Shown here piece by piece: positions 34,548 to 42,815 of a stretch of DNA of 64,000 bases. The number at the start of each line of letters is the position of its first letter. The stretch's first letter is position 1. The notes under the pieces are model-generated. The model was given only the letters and a program-made list of their open reading frames with translations. It did not search any database and was not told where the DNA came from. A program made the translations under genes and the position numbers. Source of the stretch: Rossellomorea vietnamensis (lineage in GTDB: Bacteria > Bacillota > Bacilli > Bacillales > Bacillaceae_B); contig NZ_VTEH01000003.1 of the NCBI RefSeq assembly GCF_008180615.1, positions 251,685 to 315,684 of the forward strand, written 5' to 3'.

Positions 34548-34580
34548 GAAGCACTCCTCCTGTGATGTGCTTCTTTTTTT
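34548..34580 (+). terminator. Terminator
   Basis: GAAGCAC / GTGCTTC stem with seven T. Confidence 0.85.
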
Positions 34581-34731
34581 GTGAAAAAATATCAGGTTAT
34601 ACAGGGGAGTATTCGTTAAAAAGCTGAACTATTCAATTAAAGTCTATATTGGCGGAAGGTCTGTTTAGTATTCAGAAGTGGACTATGAATGAAAGACCTC
34701 GTCATTTTTGTATTATTGTAATCTTTTTTAT

Positions 34732-34900
34732 GGCTCTTTTCGTAAACTTTGTTGCTATTTAATATGGATATCGAAGGATAACGCCATAATTCACCTATAA
34801 TAAATTGGTAACTCAGAAAAAAAGAGCTGCTTCCTCGGATTAAAGCGGGCAGGAGCCCTGCAGAATCTTACTTCTTGAGCGGAAATCACCAACCGATTAC
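34732..34900 (+). repeat. TIR repeat family M, left-complete copy with uncertain right end
   Basis: Begins GGCTCTTTTCGTAAACTTTG and contains AAAAAGAGCTGCTTCCTCGG. A palindrome R3 arm (GAGCGGAAATCACCAAC) follows; no right TIR is visible. Nothing else is seen up to the degV promoter (TATAAT at 35000). Confidence 0.5.
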
Positions 34901-35036
34901 AATGCAGTTAACTACACTGAACTGATCTTTTGATAACACGGTTTCAAAAAAAGAAGCTGTACATACTGTAAAATGTTTTAAAACGGTTCCATATCAAGGT
35001 ATAATACAAGCATACACGAGACAAGGATGTGTGGAA

Positions 35037-35879
35037 ATGAAAGATATAAAAATTGTAACGGACTCTACAGTTGATCTCTCAAAAGAAGAAATTGAAACCT
35101 ACGGCATTCACGTAGTCCCTCTTTCAATATCGATCGATGGGGAGAATTATCTTGATAGGGTTGACATCACTCCCAAAGAATTTATGGAGAAGATGAAGCA
35201 GTCCAATGAACTTCCCAAAAGCTCGCAGCCCCCTGCAGGAGAATTTGTAAAATTATATGACAAATTGGGCAGCGATGGAAGTACTGTACTTTCAATACAT
35301 ATGACTGGGAATATGAGCGGCACGGTGAGATCTGCTGAAAGTGCAGCTGAGATGAGCTCTGCGAATGTGAAAGTCGTTGATTCCCGTTTTATTTCTAAAG
35401 CTCTTGGCTTTCAGGTAATAGAGGCTGCCAAGATGGCGGCGGACGGGAAAAGCCTGGAAAACATCCTGGAAAGACTGGATCAGATTAGAAATGAAACCAA
35501 TCTATTCGTGGTAGTGGATACTTTGGAGAATCTTGTTAAAGGCGGAAGAATAGGAAAGGGAAGAGCCTTGATCGGGTCTCTCCTGAACATCAAGCCAATT
35601 GCCTCACTGGCTGGAGGAGAATATACTCCTGTAGCAAAAGTCCGGAGCCATTCACAGGTGGTTAAATATTTAGCTGCCCAATTTGTGGAAGACGTAAAAG
35701 GAAAGACGATCCGCGGCGTAGGACTGGTCCATGCAGATGGGCAGGATCTCGCTCAGAAGTTGAAGAGCCGGATCACTGAATTAACAGGCTATGAAGCTAT
35801 CGAAATCGAGGATACGACTCCGATTATCAGCACCCACACAGGTCCTGGTGCGATCGGCTTTATGTATTATACGGATTGA
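35037..35879 (+). CDS. DegV family fatty-acid-binding protein (second of two)
   Basis: 280 residues. KIVTDSTVDLSKEEIETYGIHVVPLSISIDGENYLDRVDIT, SSQPPAGEFVKLYDKL, SIHMTGNMSGTVRSA, KGGRIGKGRALIGSLLNIKPI and THTGPGAIGFMYY are classic DegV blocks. Only about a third of residues look shared with the copy at 20 kb, so these are old paralogues with perhaps different acyl preferences. ATG at 35037 chosen (AAGGATG upstream); GTG at 35031 also in frame. Promoter -10 TATAAT at 35000-35005. Confidence 0.9.
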   Translation: MKDIKIVTDSTVDLSKEEIETYGIHVVPLSISIDGENYLDRVDITPKEFMEKMKQSNELPKSSQPPAGEFVKLYDKLGSDGSTVLSIHMTGNMSGTVRSAESAAEMSSANVKVVDSRFISKALGFQVIEAAKMAADGKSLENILERLDQIRNETNLFVVVDTLENLVKGGRIGKGRALIGSLLNIKPIASLAGGEYTPVAKVRSHSQVVKYLAAQFVEDVKGKTIRGVGLVHADGQDLAQKLKSRITELTGYEAIEIEDTTPIISTHTGPGAIGFMYYTD

Positions 35880-36094
35880 AAAGAAAGAGGCTGGGACATA
35901 AGTTGGGATAGTAGAAAAATAAAACCGCATGAGTTCAAGGTTTTATACTTGATTTCATGCGGTTCTTTCATTTTAATTGGCTCTATTTGAAAGATGTTGC
36001 TTTCAAGGATATTTATCGATTTTTCCTGAACGTAGACGGATTGGTGCGGAAGGTGTGCGACCTCCTGTGGGACTAGCGGGACAGGTGAGACCCC

Positions 36095-36220
36095 TAATCC
36101 AGTTGCAGCGCCCATCCCCTCGGGGTCAAATAACCTCAAGAGAATAAAAGGAAAAAGCGCCTTTTTTTCTCTTGAGAACATTTGCCTGTCGGGGCTGACC
36201 AGGGCGCTTCCACTTTATAT
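36095..36220 (+). repeat. Foldback repeat R1 inserted in palindrome R3
   Basis: CCCCTCGGGGTCAAATAACC at the left, GAAAAAGCGCCTTTTTTTC in the middle, ACATTTGCCTGTCGGGGCTG and AGGGCGCTT at the right. It separates GAGACCCC from GCAGGC, which are adjacent in the intact R3 copy at 55 kb. Confidence 0.75.
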
Positions 36221-36243
36221 GCAGGCAAAGCCGAGGAGGCTCA

Positions 36244-36550
36244 TCCAGCTCCAGCGGCCAGCGACTAGCAGATTTCGGTCTCTCTCCTTGCTAATCTAGC
36301 TGCATGACCCCAACGGCTAGCGTACTTCCCTGCCTCCTCCTTGCGATAAGTCAACATCAACTCACTATGTTCGTTGTGTTTCCTTTATCTCATGCGGAGT
36401 CAGTCCAGTCCGTACGCCGCTGAGCGGGGCCATTTCACTTTATATAGATAAGTCATCATCGAATCGCGGTCGCTCTCCGTGATTCCTTTATCTCATGCGA
36501 GAGCCCTAAAATCTGTACGTCGCTGAACGGCCACTTCCGCTTTTGCTTCA
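36244..36550 (-). repeat. Foldback repeat R2 dimer (A and B units) inserted in palindrome R3
   Basis: Reverse orientation relative to the 8.6-kb array. Shares ACTTATCGCAAGGAGGAG, GTTCAGCGACGTACAGAT and GCGGCGTACGGACTG with it. Flanked by GGCTCA on one side and TTCA on the other, which may be a short target duplication. Confidence 0.75.
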
Positions 36551-36745
36551 CCGCCCGCCCCGCGGAGGCGTGCACCTGGAGCGGAAATCCATTCTTTTTA
36601 CTCAGCCACAATCTTTGCGAAGAGAGCTTTTTATTATGGTCTTGTCCCAGCCTCTTTCTCTTAACAGATAGGAAAGCCTGAGTGCTTGCAGCAGCAGGTC
36701 AATCGTTCTGCTATAAGTTTATTAATTATATCAAAGGATTTATCA

Positions 36746-37249
36746 TTAAGAAGGCATCGGTGTCTGAGTCGGCTTGGCATATCCTTCTTTATATTTTTCA
36801 TCAATATAATTTCGGATATCTTTGAGGGACTCTCCTTTTTCATGCATCACAATGGATTCTGCAGCGATTTCAAGACAGGCAAGACACCTTGGGCCATGAT
36901 CATCCCATATGACTTTATCATCCTCAATTTCATGGACAAAGCAATTCAGATTATTCATGTGCCCGGCAGACTCTCCACACCCACAGTAGCATGGAATGTA
37001 TTGGAGTAATTCCGGATTTTGAGCAGCCGAGGCATAGACCAGCTGAATGTTTTCATCTTTATCATCTAAAAAAGACGGCAGCAGTTCAGGTCCTGCAGTC
37101 TCTTCTCTTATATCTCCGTTAGCATGCTCCTCATGATGATCATGATCCTCTGAAGACGCGGTGGTGTTTTTTTCATTCGTACTGCACCCTGCTATGAATA
37201 ACATCAGCACTGCCAGACTAACAATATATAAAGCTATCCCTTTATGCAT
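36746..37249 (-). CDS. PCYCGC-motif lipoprotein
   Basis: 167 residues. Lipoprotein signal peptide MHKGIALYIVSLAVLMLFIAGC (lipobox FIAGC). Then a His/Asp/Glu-rich linker (SSEDHDHHEEHANGD), and a domain with the name-giving motif YIPCYCGCGESAGHMNNLNCF and a second Cys pair HGPRCLACLEIAAE. Eight Cys in all after lipidation. The family occurs in Bacilli, lies outside the membrane, and its role is not established; metal binding is likely from the residues. ATG at 37249 is chosen: AAGGAAG is 8 nt upstream. Confidence 0.85.
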   Translation of the reverse strand: MHKGIALYIVSLAVLMLFIAGCSTNEKNTTASSEDHDHHEEHANGDIREETAGPELLPSFLDDKDENIQLVYASAAQNPELLQYIPCYCGCGESAGHMNNLNCFVHEIEDDKVIWDDHGPRCLACLEIAAESIVMHEKGESLKDIRNYIDEKYKEGYAKPTQTPMPS

Positions 37250-37497
37250 ATTCATCACTTCCTTTTTTAAATGATTTTATCATAACAGGCTGGACATTAC
37301 CGTGGTATATAATTGTGCAATTGTTAAAACTTTGTCACGAGAACCTATTTTCATGAGGGGTAACTTAGTAATGTTGTAATGCTGATTAATCACAATCAGC
37401 CTGATGTCTGTATGGCTTAACATATGCAGTAAGGCTTCTGACAAAATGGGAAAAGGCGTTTTAATGTCGTAATCTTAAGGTGAGGGAGTGGTGATGA

Positions 37498-38466
37498 GTG
37501 GCAAGAAAAAAAGTGCTGCTGTTTTCTGATTTCGGAGTGGATGACGTTATAGCCCTTCTTTATGGTTTCTATAGTGAAGAGATCGAGATAGTGGGTATCG
37601 TCGCTGATTATGGAAATGTCTCAAAAGAAACCGCTTTAAAAAATGTGGCCTACCTTCAAACGTTGACAGGCGCAGAAAGGCCGGTCATTGGAGGGGCTGT
37701 TTCTCCTTTGACAGGGGATCTGCCGCTATACTTTCCAGAGATACATGGAATAGCGGGCCTAGGCCCGATTATTCCCGAAAATCACCATGAAGATGAAACT
37801 TTATTAGAAAATTTCTTTGAAGTGAAAAATATCATTACGCAATATCAACATGACATTACCATCTTTAGCGCAGGCAGGCTTACGTCATTGGCTGCTGCTT
37901 TTATTCTTTATCCTGAAACAATGAAGCTGGTGAACGATTTTTATCTCATGGGAGGGGCTTTTGGGGTACCTGGAAATATCACCCCTGTAGCAGAAGCAAA
38001 CATTTACGGAGATCCTTATGCGGCCAATATCGTCTTACAGTTGTCGCCGAAGCCTGTCTACATCGTACCTTTGGATGTCACCAAGTATGCTCTCTTCACG
38101 CCCCAAATGATAAACGATCTGGATAACTACTTTAAACAAACAGGTGATAAAGTGGGGGAGATTATTAAACCGCTGGTAGATTATTATCAGAAGTTTTATA
38201 AGAAAACATATCCGGAACTAGCTGGAAGTCCGCTGCATGACCTTCTTGCTCTTTGGTCGATCAAGCCTGATTCAGAAATGGAATTTGTGAAGGTTCCTGT
38301 AAAGATTGAAGTGAACCTGGGCACTACATTCGGTCAAAGTTCAGGCGATTTCAGGGACAGCACAGAAAAAATAGACTGGAAATCCCATAACGTTGCTGTC
38401 AATTTTAATTACAGCAGTTTTATAAAAGACGTGTTTCAAACGTTTAAAAATCCTCCTGCCCGTTAA
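37498..38466 (+). CDS. Nucleoside hydrolase-fold protein with altered metal motif
   Basis: 322 residues, IUNH family by pattern: VADYGNVSKETALKNVAYL, RPVIGGAVSPL, FPEIHGIAGLGPI, FSAGRLTSLAAAF, ANIYGDPYAANIVL, and SPLHDLLALWSI with the distal His-Asp. The N-terminal calcium/catalytic motif DTDxGxDD is FSDFGVDD here: the first Asp, which acts as ligand and base, is Phe. The protein may be inactive as a standard hydrolase or use another substrate. GTG start (GTGGCAAGAAAA) behind GGTGATGA. No signal peptide. Divergent from the PCYCGC gene. Confidence 0.82.
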   Translation: MARKKVLLFSDFGVDDVIALLYGFYSEEIEIVGIVADYGNVSKETALKNVAYLQTLTGAERPVIGGAVSPLTGDLPLYFPEIHGIAGLGPIIPENHHEDETLLENFFEVKNIITQYQHDITIFSAGRLTSLAAAFILYPETMKLVNDFYLMGGAFGVPGNITPVAEANIYGDPYAANIVLQLSPKPVYIVPLDVTKYALFTPQMINDLDNYFKQTGDKVGEIIKPLVDYYQKFYKKTYPELAGSPLHDLLALWSIKPDSEMEFVKVPVKIEVNLGTTFGQSSGDFRDSTEKIDWKSHNVAVNFNYSSFIKDVFQTFKNPPAR

Positions 38467-38595
38467 AAATTGATGAAAGAGCAAGGCATTTGCAGAATAG
38501 AATCCAGATTACACTGGGTGCTGCGGTTTTGTGAAAGCAGTGAAGCAAAAAGAATCGGACTTCAATATATACTCATGATATAATGAAAACAAAAG

Positions 38596-38745
38596 GGCCT
38601 ATTCTAAAGTGCTGCTGCTTAAATGACTATGAGGAAGCACCCTCCTGCTTACTTAAATTATTCCGGTAAGCAAGTCTTGAAAAAACTTCTTCTTTACTAG
38701 AATCATAAATATTTTTCTAAGCAGCAATTTTATTCGAATAATGCC
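38596..38745 (+). repeat. TIR repeat family M, diverged copy (150 bp)
   Basis: Left end GGCCTATTCTAAAGTGCTGC TGCTTA, right end TAAGCAGCAATTTTATTCGA ATAATGCC. The ends are mutually inverted. It reaches within about 10 bp of the ypmR ribosome site, so any promoter of ypmR must lie inside or before it. Confidence 0.6.
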
Positions 38746-38768
38746 AAAAAAGAGAGGAGATCTGTCTT

Positions 38769-39596
38769 ATGAAAAAAATTCTCTTCTCTCTCTTGTTCAT
38801 TTTACTAGTCCTCTCAGGCTGCTCCAGTGAGAATATTGAACCGCACCCGCAAGTCACCCATACCTTACTGCAGAAGGAACAGCCGCCCGCGGACTTCATA
38901 CCGAAAGATATTAAGATTGTCTCAATTGGTGATTCCTTGACACAAGGGGTGGGAGACAGCACCAAAAGTGGTGGATATGTTCCATTCTTGCAGTCCGATC
39001 TTGAAAGACTTGATTCCATAAAAAAAGCTGAATTTACTAATTATGGCGTAAGAGGGAATCGAACAGATCAGTTATTGAAAAGGCTGAAAAGTGAAGAGGT
39101 AAGCAGGGCCGTCTCAGACTCTGACTTGGTTTTCATTACCATTGGCGGTAATGATGTCATGAAGGTATTTAAGGAAAACCTCTATGATTTAAATCTTGCT
39201 GTCTTTAATAAAGAAATGGTTAACTATGCTAATCGCCTCCGGGAAATCCTTACACTTATCCGGCAGTACAACCCTGACGGCGGCATTGTATTGGTCGGTA
39301 TCTATAATCCTTTCAATACGTGGTTCTCAGAAATTAAAGAGGTTGATGAAATCATCCTTAACTGGAATCTGCTTAGTGAAGAAGTATTGGCTGAGTATGA
39401 CAGGACAGCCTTTGTCACAATAAATGAAATCTTTATCGAAGGGCAGGACAGCCTCCTGTTTGAAGGTGACTACTTCCACCCTAATGACGACGGTTATGAA
39501 TTAATGGCGGAGAGAATGTTTGAAGAACTGACTGAACGGGAAACGTTAGCAGAGTTGACTCAAAGTGAATTTATTGTCGGGGAAGAGGGGCTTTGA
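38769..39596 (+). CDS. ypmR: SGNH/GDSL-type esterase lipoprotein YpmR
   Basis: 275 residues. Lipoprotein signal MKKILFSLLFILLVLSGC. SGNH blocks: VSIGDSLTQGVGD (catalytic Ser), NYGVRGNRTDQLL, FITIGGNDVM, and GDYFHPNDDGYELMA (catalytic Asp/His). An extracellular, lipid-anchored hydrolase; natural ester unknown. Ribosome site GAGAGGAGA. ypmS follows after one base, as in B. subtilis. Confidence 0.9.
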   Translation: MKKILFSLLFILLVLSGCSSENIEPHPQVTHTLLQKEQPPADFIPKDIKIVSIGDSLTQGVGDSTKSGGYVPFLQSDLERLDSIKKAEFTNYGVRGNRTDQLLKRLKSEEVSRAVSDSDLVFITIGGNDVMKVFKENLYDLNLAVFNKEMVNYANRLREILTLIRQYNPDGGIVLVGIYNPFNTWFSEIKEVDEIILNWNLLSEEVLAEYDRTAFVTINEIFIEGQDSLLFEGDYFHPNDDGYELMAERMFEELTERETLAELTQSEFIVGEEGL

Positions 39597-39597
39597 T

Positions 39598-40173
39598 ATG
39601 AAAAAAAGATGGAAGGCAAGCTTTTTTACTCTCCTGGGACTTAACATTTTGCTGCTTCTGTTCGTTGCCGTTTTGTTAATGGTGCCAATTGAGGATGATG
39701 AGCTGCCTGATGAAAGTCTTACTGAGAGAGAAAACGTCGCTTTCCAAATAAGAGCGACCAAGAAGGATTTAAATCAAATGATCGACCATTATATTGAGGA
39801 CGAATTCACTGCTCCTGTTGATTATTCGGTTATATTGGATGATCAGGTTGTATTAAATGGTGCAGTGCCTGTCTTTACCAGCGAAATAAACTTTAAGATG
39901 ACATTTGAACCAAGAGCTTTGGAGAATGGTGATTTACTCCTGAAGCAGGACTCCATTTCGGTGGGAGCCCTGAAGCTGCCCGTAGAGCATGTGTTAAAGA
40001 TCATACGAGATTCATATGAGTTCCCAGAATGGATAAAAATCCAGCCAAACGAAGAGTTAATTTATGTATCACTGCAAAACTTGGAAATGAAGAGTGATCT
40101 TCAGGTGCGTGCAGAAAAGTTCGACTTGGAAAATGATGATATTGTTTTTAATATGCTCGTGCCGGTTGAATAA
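39598..40173 (+). CDS. ypmS: YpmS family membrane-anchored protein
   Basis: 191 residues. Basic N-terminus and one membrane helix (KRWKASFFTLLGLNILLLLFVAVLLMV), then an extracytoplasmic domain with YpmS patterns: VAFQIRATKKDLNQMIDHYIEDE, YSVILDDQVVLNGAVPVF, and LPVEHVLKIIRDSYEFPEWIKIQPNEELIYVSL. ATG at 39598 behind GAGGGG; the longer open frame is unsupported. Probably works with YpmR at the outer membrane face (inference from constant pairing). Confidence 0.88.
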   Translation: MKKRWKASFFTLLGLNILLLLFVAVLLMVPIEDDELPDESLTERENVAFQIRATKKDLNQMIDHYIEDEFTAPVDYSVILDDQVVLNGAVPVFTSEINFKMTFEPRALENGDLLLKQDSISVGALKLPVEHVLKIIRDSYEFPEWIKIQPNEELIYVSLQNLEMKSDLQVRAEKFDLENDDIVFNMLVPVE

Positions 40174-40211
40174 AATCTTTATACACTAAAATGATGGGGG
40201 TTCCGCGGAAG

Positions 40212-40440
40212 GACCCTGAAAATCTACCGTATTCTATAAACGGCTTGTTATGATCAAAGATAAAGTCAACTATCCTTCCTCGAATAGGAAGAATAGTTGA
40301 CTTTTTTCTTTTACAGCATTGGAAATGCTGCTCTTTTTACTACAATAGCTTTAGAATCCTTTGAAGTTTTTATTGAACATAAAATTATGGCCTGATCAGG
40401 AGGGAAAAAACGGCTTTTACGTCCATGGTCTGGAATCTTA
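40212..40440 (-). mobile_element. Decayed end of an IS1182-type element
   Basis: Aligns by eye with the 3' end of the intact IS at 53.3 kb: CCCTGAAAATCTACCG against CACTGAAAATCTGCCG, then a hairpin GTCAACTAT...ATAGTTGACTTTTTT where the intact IS has its own terminator hairpin. Then, on the minus strand, AIILCSIKTSKDSK where the intact transposase ends AIFAVNIKRILKL. Only about 230 bp remain. Confidence 0.6.
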
Positions 40441-40493
40441 GAAAGAACAACTAGAAGAGCTCAGTACTATCATATATCCGGGCTAATATCACA

Positions 40494-41231
40494 TCACCCC
40501 ATAACCAATAGCGCATCCAATTCTGGAGAATCATTTAGCAGGCCAACCGCAAAAATAGTATAGGATTGATTAGGCTGTAAAGAAACATTAGGAACACTCA
40601 GTACAGCATCCTTTGTCCCTGCGGCTCTTACCTCGAGATTTACAGTCATCGGCGTCAGCCCGAGATAATCCGTTGCCTGCTTGAACGAAACCTTCGGAAA
40701 GATAACATCTCCTTTGGCAACAGCAATATCGACAGCCGGAGCGTCCGGTGACAAATGGATAAAGCGCACTTTTGTTTCACCGTGAGGAACGAATGGATCC
40801 GTTACGTATGGAAGAAGCTGCAGTTTGTTTCCTTGCCCGACTGCGGCAAGAGTATAAATGCTTCCTGCTTCCACCGTCACTTTTTTGCTGATGACAGTGC
40901 TGACACTTGTGCCGGCAGGGTAGATATCAATATGATATTTTCCGGCAGGCAGCGGCATGAATCCAGTGATGTCTTTAAAAGCTATATCACTCAAGACTAG
41001 ATTGCCATTTACATATATATCTACATTCGGGGCATCAGGGACTGCATGAAGGACCCTTACTTGGGCAGGGCGTTCCTGCTGATGGTCTCTCATACTGTGA
41101 ACCCCTTTTTGCATGTACTTTAGATGCTTTTGATAATAATGTATGTGCAGCCGGGGATCGGAATATTTAAAATACATGGATAACAAATCATACATGGCAG
41201 CTTTCTGAAGATAGAACTCTCTGTTTGTCAT
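40494..41231 (-). CDS. DUF4397 domain protein
   Basis: 245 residues. Two DUF4397 beta-sandwich repeats: PAQVRVLHAVPDAPNVDIYVNGNLVLSDIAFKDITGFMPLPAGKYHIDIYPAGT and KVRFIHLSPDAPAVDIAVAKGDVIFPKVSFKQATDYLGLTPMTVNLEVRAAGT. The first ~55 residues are helical and charged, with no signal peptide visible (MTNREFYLQKAAMYDLLSMYFKY), so export is uncertain. Unknown role; in spore-formers such proteins are sometimes surface or coat associated. AGGAGAGAG precedes ATG. Confidence 0.83.
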   Translation of the reverse strand: MTNREFYLQKAAMYDLLSMYFKYSDPRLHIHYYQKHLKYMQKGVHSMRDHQQERPAQVRVLHAVPDAPNVDIYVNGNLVLSDIAFKDITGFMPLPAGKYHIDIYPAGTSVSTVISKKVTVEAGSIYTLAAVGQGNKLQLLPYVTDPFVPHGETKVRFIHLSPDAPAVDIAVAKGDVIFPKVSFKQATDYLGLTPMTVNLEVRAAGTKDAVLSVPNVSLQPNQSYTIFAVGLLNDSPELDALLVMG

Positions 41232-41424
41232 TCATCTCTCTCCTATATTTGAATTTACTTCAATACACTATGCTCCTTTGGAAAAATTGGTGAAAACACC
41301 TAGATTTAAAAGCAATGTCCTGAGTTAATGTTTTTTAGAATGAACTTGTAAATTCAAAAAGTTTAAGAAAGAACAATAAATAAAGAGCTCGTCAGGAAAT
41401 AGCGAATATAAAAATAAGATAACG

Positions 41425-41453
41425 TTGCAATTTTTAGAAAAGTAAGCCATAAT
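41425..41453 (+). promoter_or_regulatory. Promoter of the rsgA leader
   Basis: TTGCAA, 17-bp spacer, CATAAT. Good sigma-A match, ~25 nt before the leader ORF's ribosome site. Confidence 0.6.
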
Positions 41454-41485
41454 GAAGATAATAAATAGAAAGCAGGTGATGTGTT

Positions 41486-41560
41486 ATGAGTAGATCTAAT
41501 TTGTACTTTGTCTTTGATTTCACTGACACGGCCTGTTTTCAATGTGCGGATGTATCATGA
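41486..41560 (+). CDS. 24-codon leader ORF upstream of rsgA
   Basis: MSRSNLYFVFDFTDTACFQCADVS, with AGCAGGTGATGT 4-10 nt before ATG. It is followed 47 nt later by a strong terminator and then by rsgA. GACACGGCC inside the ORF (41525-41533) can pair with GGCCGTGTC (41615-41623), which overlaps the terminator stem and loop, so the layout is that of a transcription attenuator. Whether the peptide matters or only its translation is unknown. Confidence 0.5.
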   Translation: MSRSNLYFVFDFTDTACFQCADVS

Positions 41561-41606
41561 TGGCTGGTTGATTCTTTGGATTCAACTGTTTCTTCGATAT
41601 GCATAT

Positions 41607-41640
41607 AAAACCATGGCCGTGTCTATGCCATGGTTTTTTT
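41607..41640 (+). terminator. Terminator in the rsgA leader (possible attenuator)
   Basis: AAAACCATGG / CCATGGTTTT stem, 11-nt loop, T-run. It lies downstream of a promoter and a short ORF and just upstream of rsgA. Confidence 0.8.
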
Positions 41641-41700
41641 GTGTGTTCATTTTTCCGGAAGACCGGATATATTAGGAGGAAACAATTTAAACGGATTAGA

Positions 41701-42727
41701 AATGATTTTTTTAGAAAAGGCCAACCAGTTGAAGGATAAAGCCCTTGAAATAGGAAGAGTGACTTCACAGCACAAGGGAGTATATACGCTGCTGTCTCTT
41801 GAAGGAGAGTTTCAGGCAAAGCTCCCAGGAAAATTTTACTATCAGGCTCATACAAATGAAGAATTGCCGGCAGTTGGTGACTGGGTAGGTTTCATACCTC
41901 TTGAGCATGAACAGGCGATGATCGAGAAAGTGCTGCCGCGCACAAGCAAATTCTCCAGAAAGAAAGCGGGAGATGAAGCAGAGGAGCAAATCATTGCCGC
42001 CAATATCGATTTTTTATTCATTGTTTCATCATTGAACGGAGACTTGAATATCAACCGGCTTGAAAGATATCTGCTTCTCTGCTGGGAAAGCGGTGCAAGT
42101 CCTGTGCTGATCCTGAGCAAAGCGGACTTATGTGACAATATTATCGAGAAGGCTGCCGAGGTCGAGGCAGTTGCGATGGGAGTACCGATTATTCCCGTTT
42201 CTTCATTAGAAAAGTGGGGAATGGGAGAGCTCAGTCCGTATTTGGCTATGGGAAAAACAGCTGCGTTAGTAGGATCTTCCGGTGTGGGGAAATCAACACT
42301 GTTGAACAGTTTGGCGGGCAGAAGCCTGCAGGCTGTAAAGGAGATAAGAGAACAAGACAGCAAGGGAAAGCATACGACAACACACAGGGAGATGTTCCTG
42401 CTGGAAAATGGAGCTTTCATCATTGACACACCCGGTATGAGAGAGCTGCAAATGTGGGAAGGCAATGAAGGGATTTCCACTCAGTTCGGGGATGTAGAAG
42501 AGTATGCAGAGCTGTGCAAGTTCCGTGATTGCACACATGAAGAAGAACCTCAATGTGCGATCAGGCAGGCAATTCAACAAGGACTTCTGCAAGAAGAGCG
42601 GTATAGGAGTTATCAAAAGCTGCAGAGGGAAATCCAATATTCCAAAAGAAGAGCGGATAAACGCCTTCAATCTCTTGAAAAAAAGAAGTGGAAGAAGACC
42701 GCGCAAAACAGAATGGGCCAATGGTAA
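41701..42727 (+). CDS. rsgA: RsgA-type circularly permuted GTPase (small-subunit assembly)
   Basis: At least 341 residues. N-terminal OB fold ([33 protein letters not shown]...PAVGDWVGF), permuted GTPase with G4 LSKADL, G1 [16 protein letters not shown] and G3 DTPGMRELQ, then a zinc knuckle [16 protein letters not shown]. It tests late 30S subunits for maturity. ATG at 41701 is the first standard start, but the best ribosome site (TAGGAGG, 41672) is 22 nt earlier and faces AAT TTA AAC, which reads NLNGLE like the usual (M)NL.. start; see findings. The tail is Lys/Arg rich. Confidence 0.88.
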
Positions 42728-42815
42728 TCTAATTCTTTTACCTCTCCTCATTTTCACGTTAGAATTATGCAATAAAGGGAATATTGTTATGGAGAACGCA
42801 GAAAGGATGAGAGTG

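Larger units (their letters stand above)
35882..36660 (+). repeat. Four-layer nest of intergenic repeats
   Basis: Outermost layer: terminal inverted repeat AGAAAGAGGCTGGGACA (35882) and TGTCCCAGCCTCTTTCT (ending 36659). Next: family M ends GGCTCTATTTGAAAGATG (35979) and ATCTTTGCGAAGAGAGCT (ending ~36628). Next: palindrome R3, split into 36040-36094, 36221-36243 and 36551-36590. Its two gaps hold a full R1 copy and an R2 dimer. A hairpin at 35927-35968 (AACCGCATGA / TCATGCGGTT) may serve as the degV terminator. Confidence 0.75.

Noticed and set aside
41848..42480. 210-codon frame antisense to rsgA (and a 193-codon one at 42293-42874)
   Set aside because: Mirror frames of a well-supported GTPase gene; composition unlike protein and no ribosome site.
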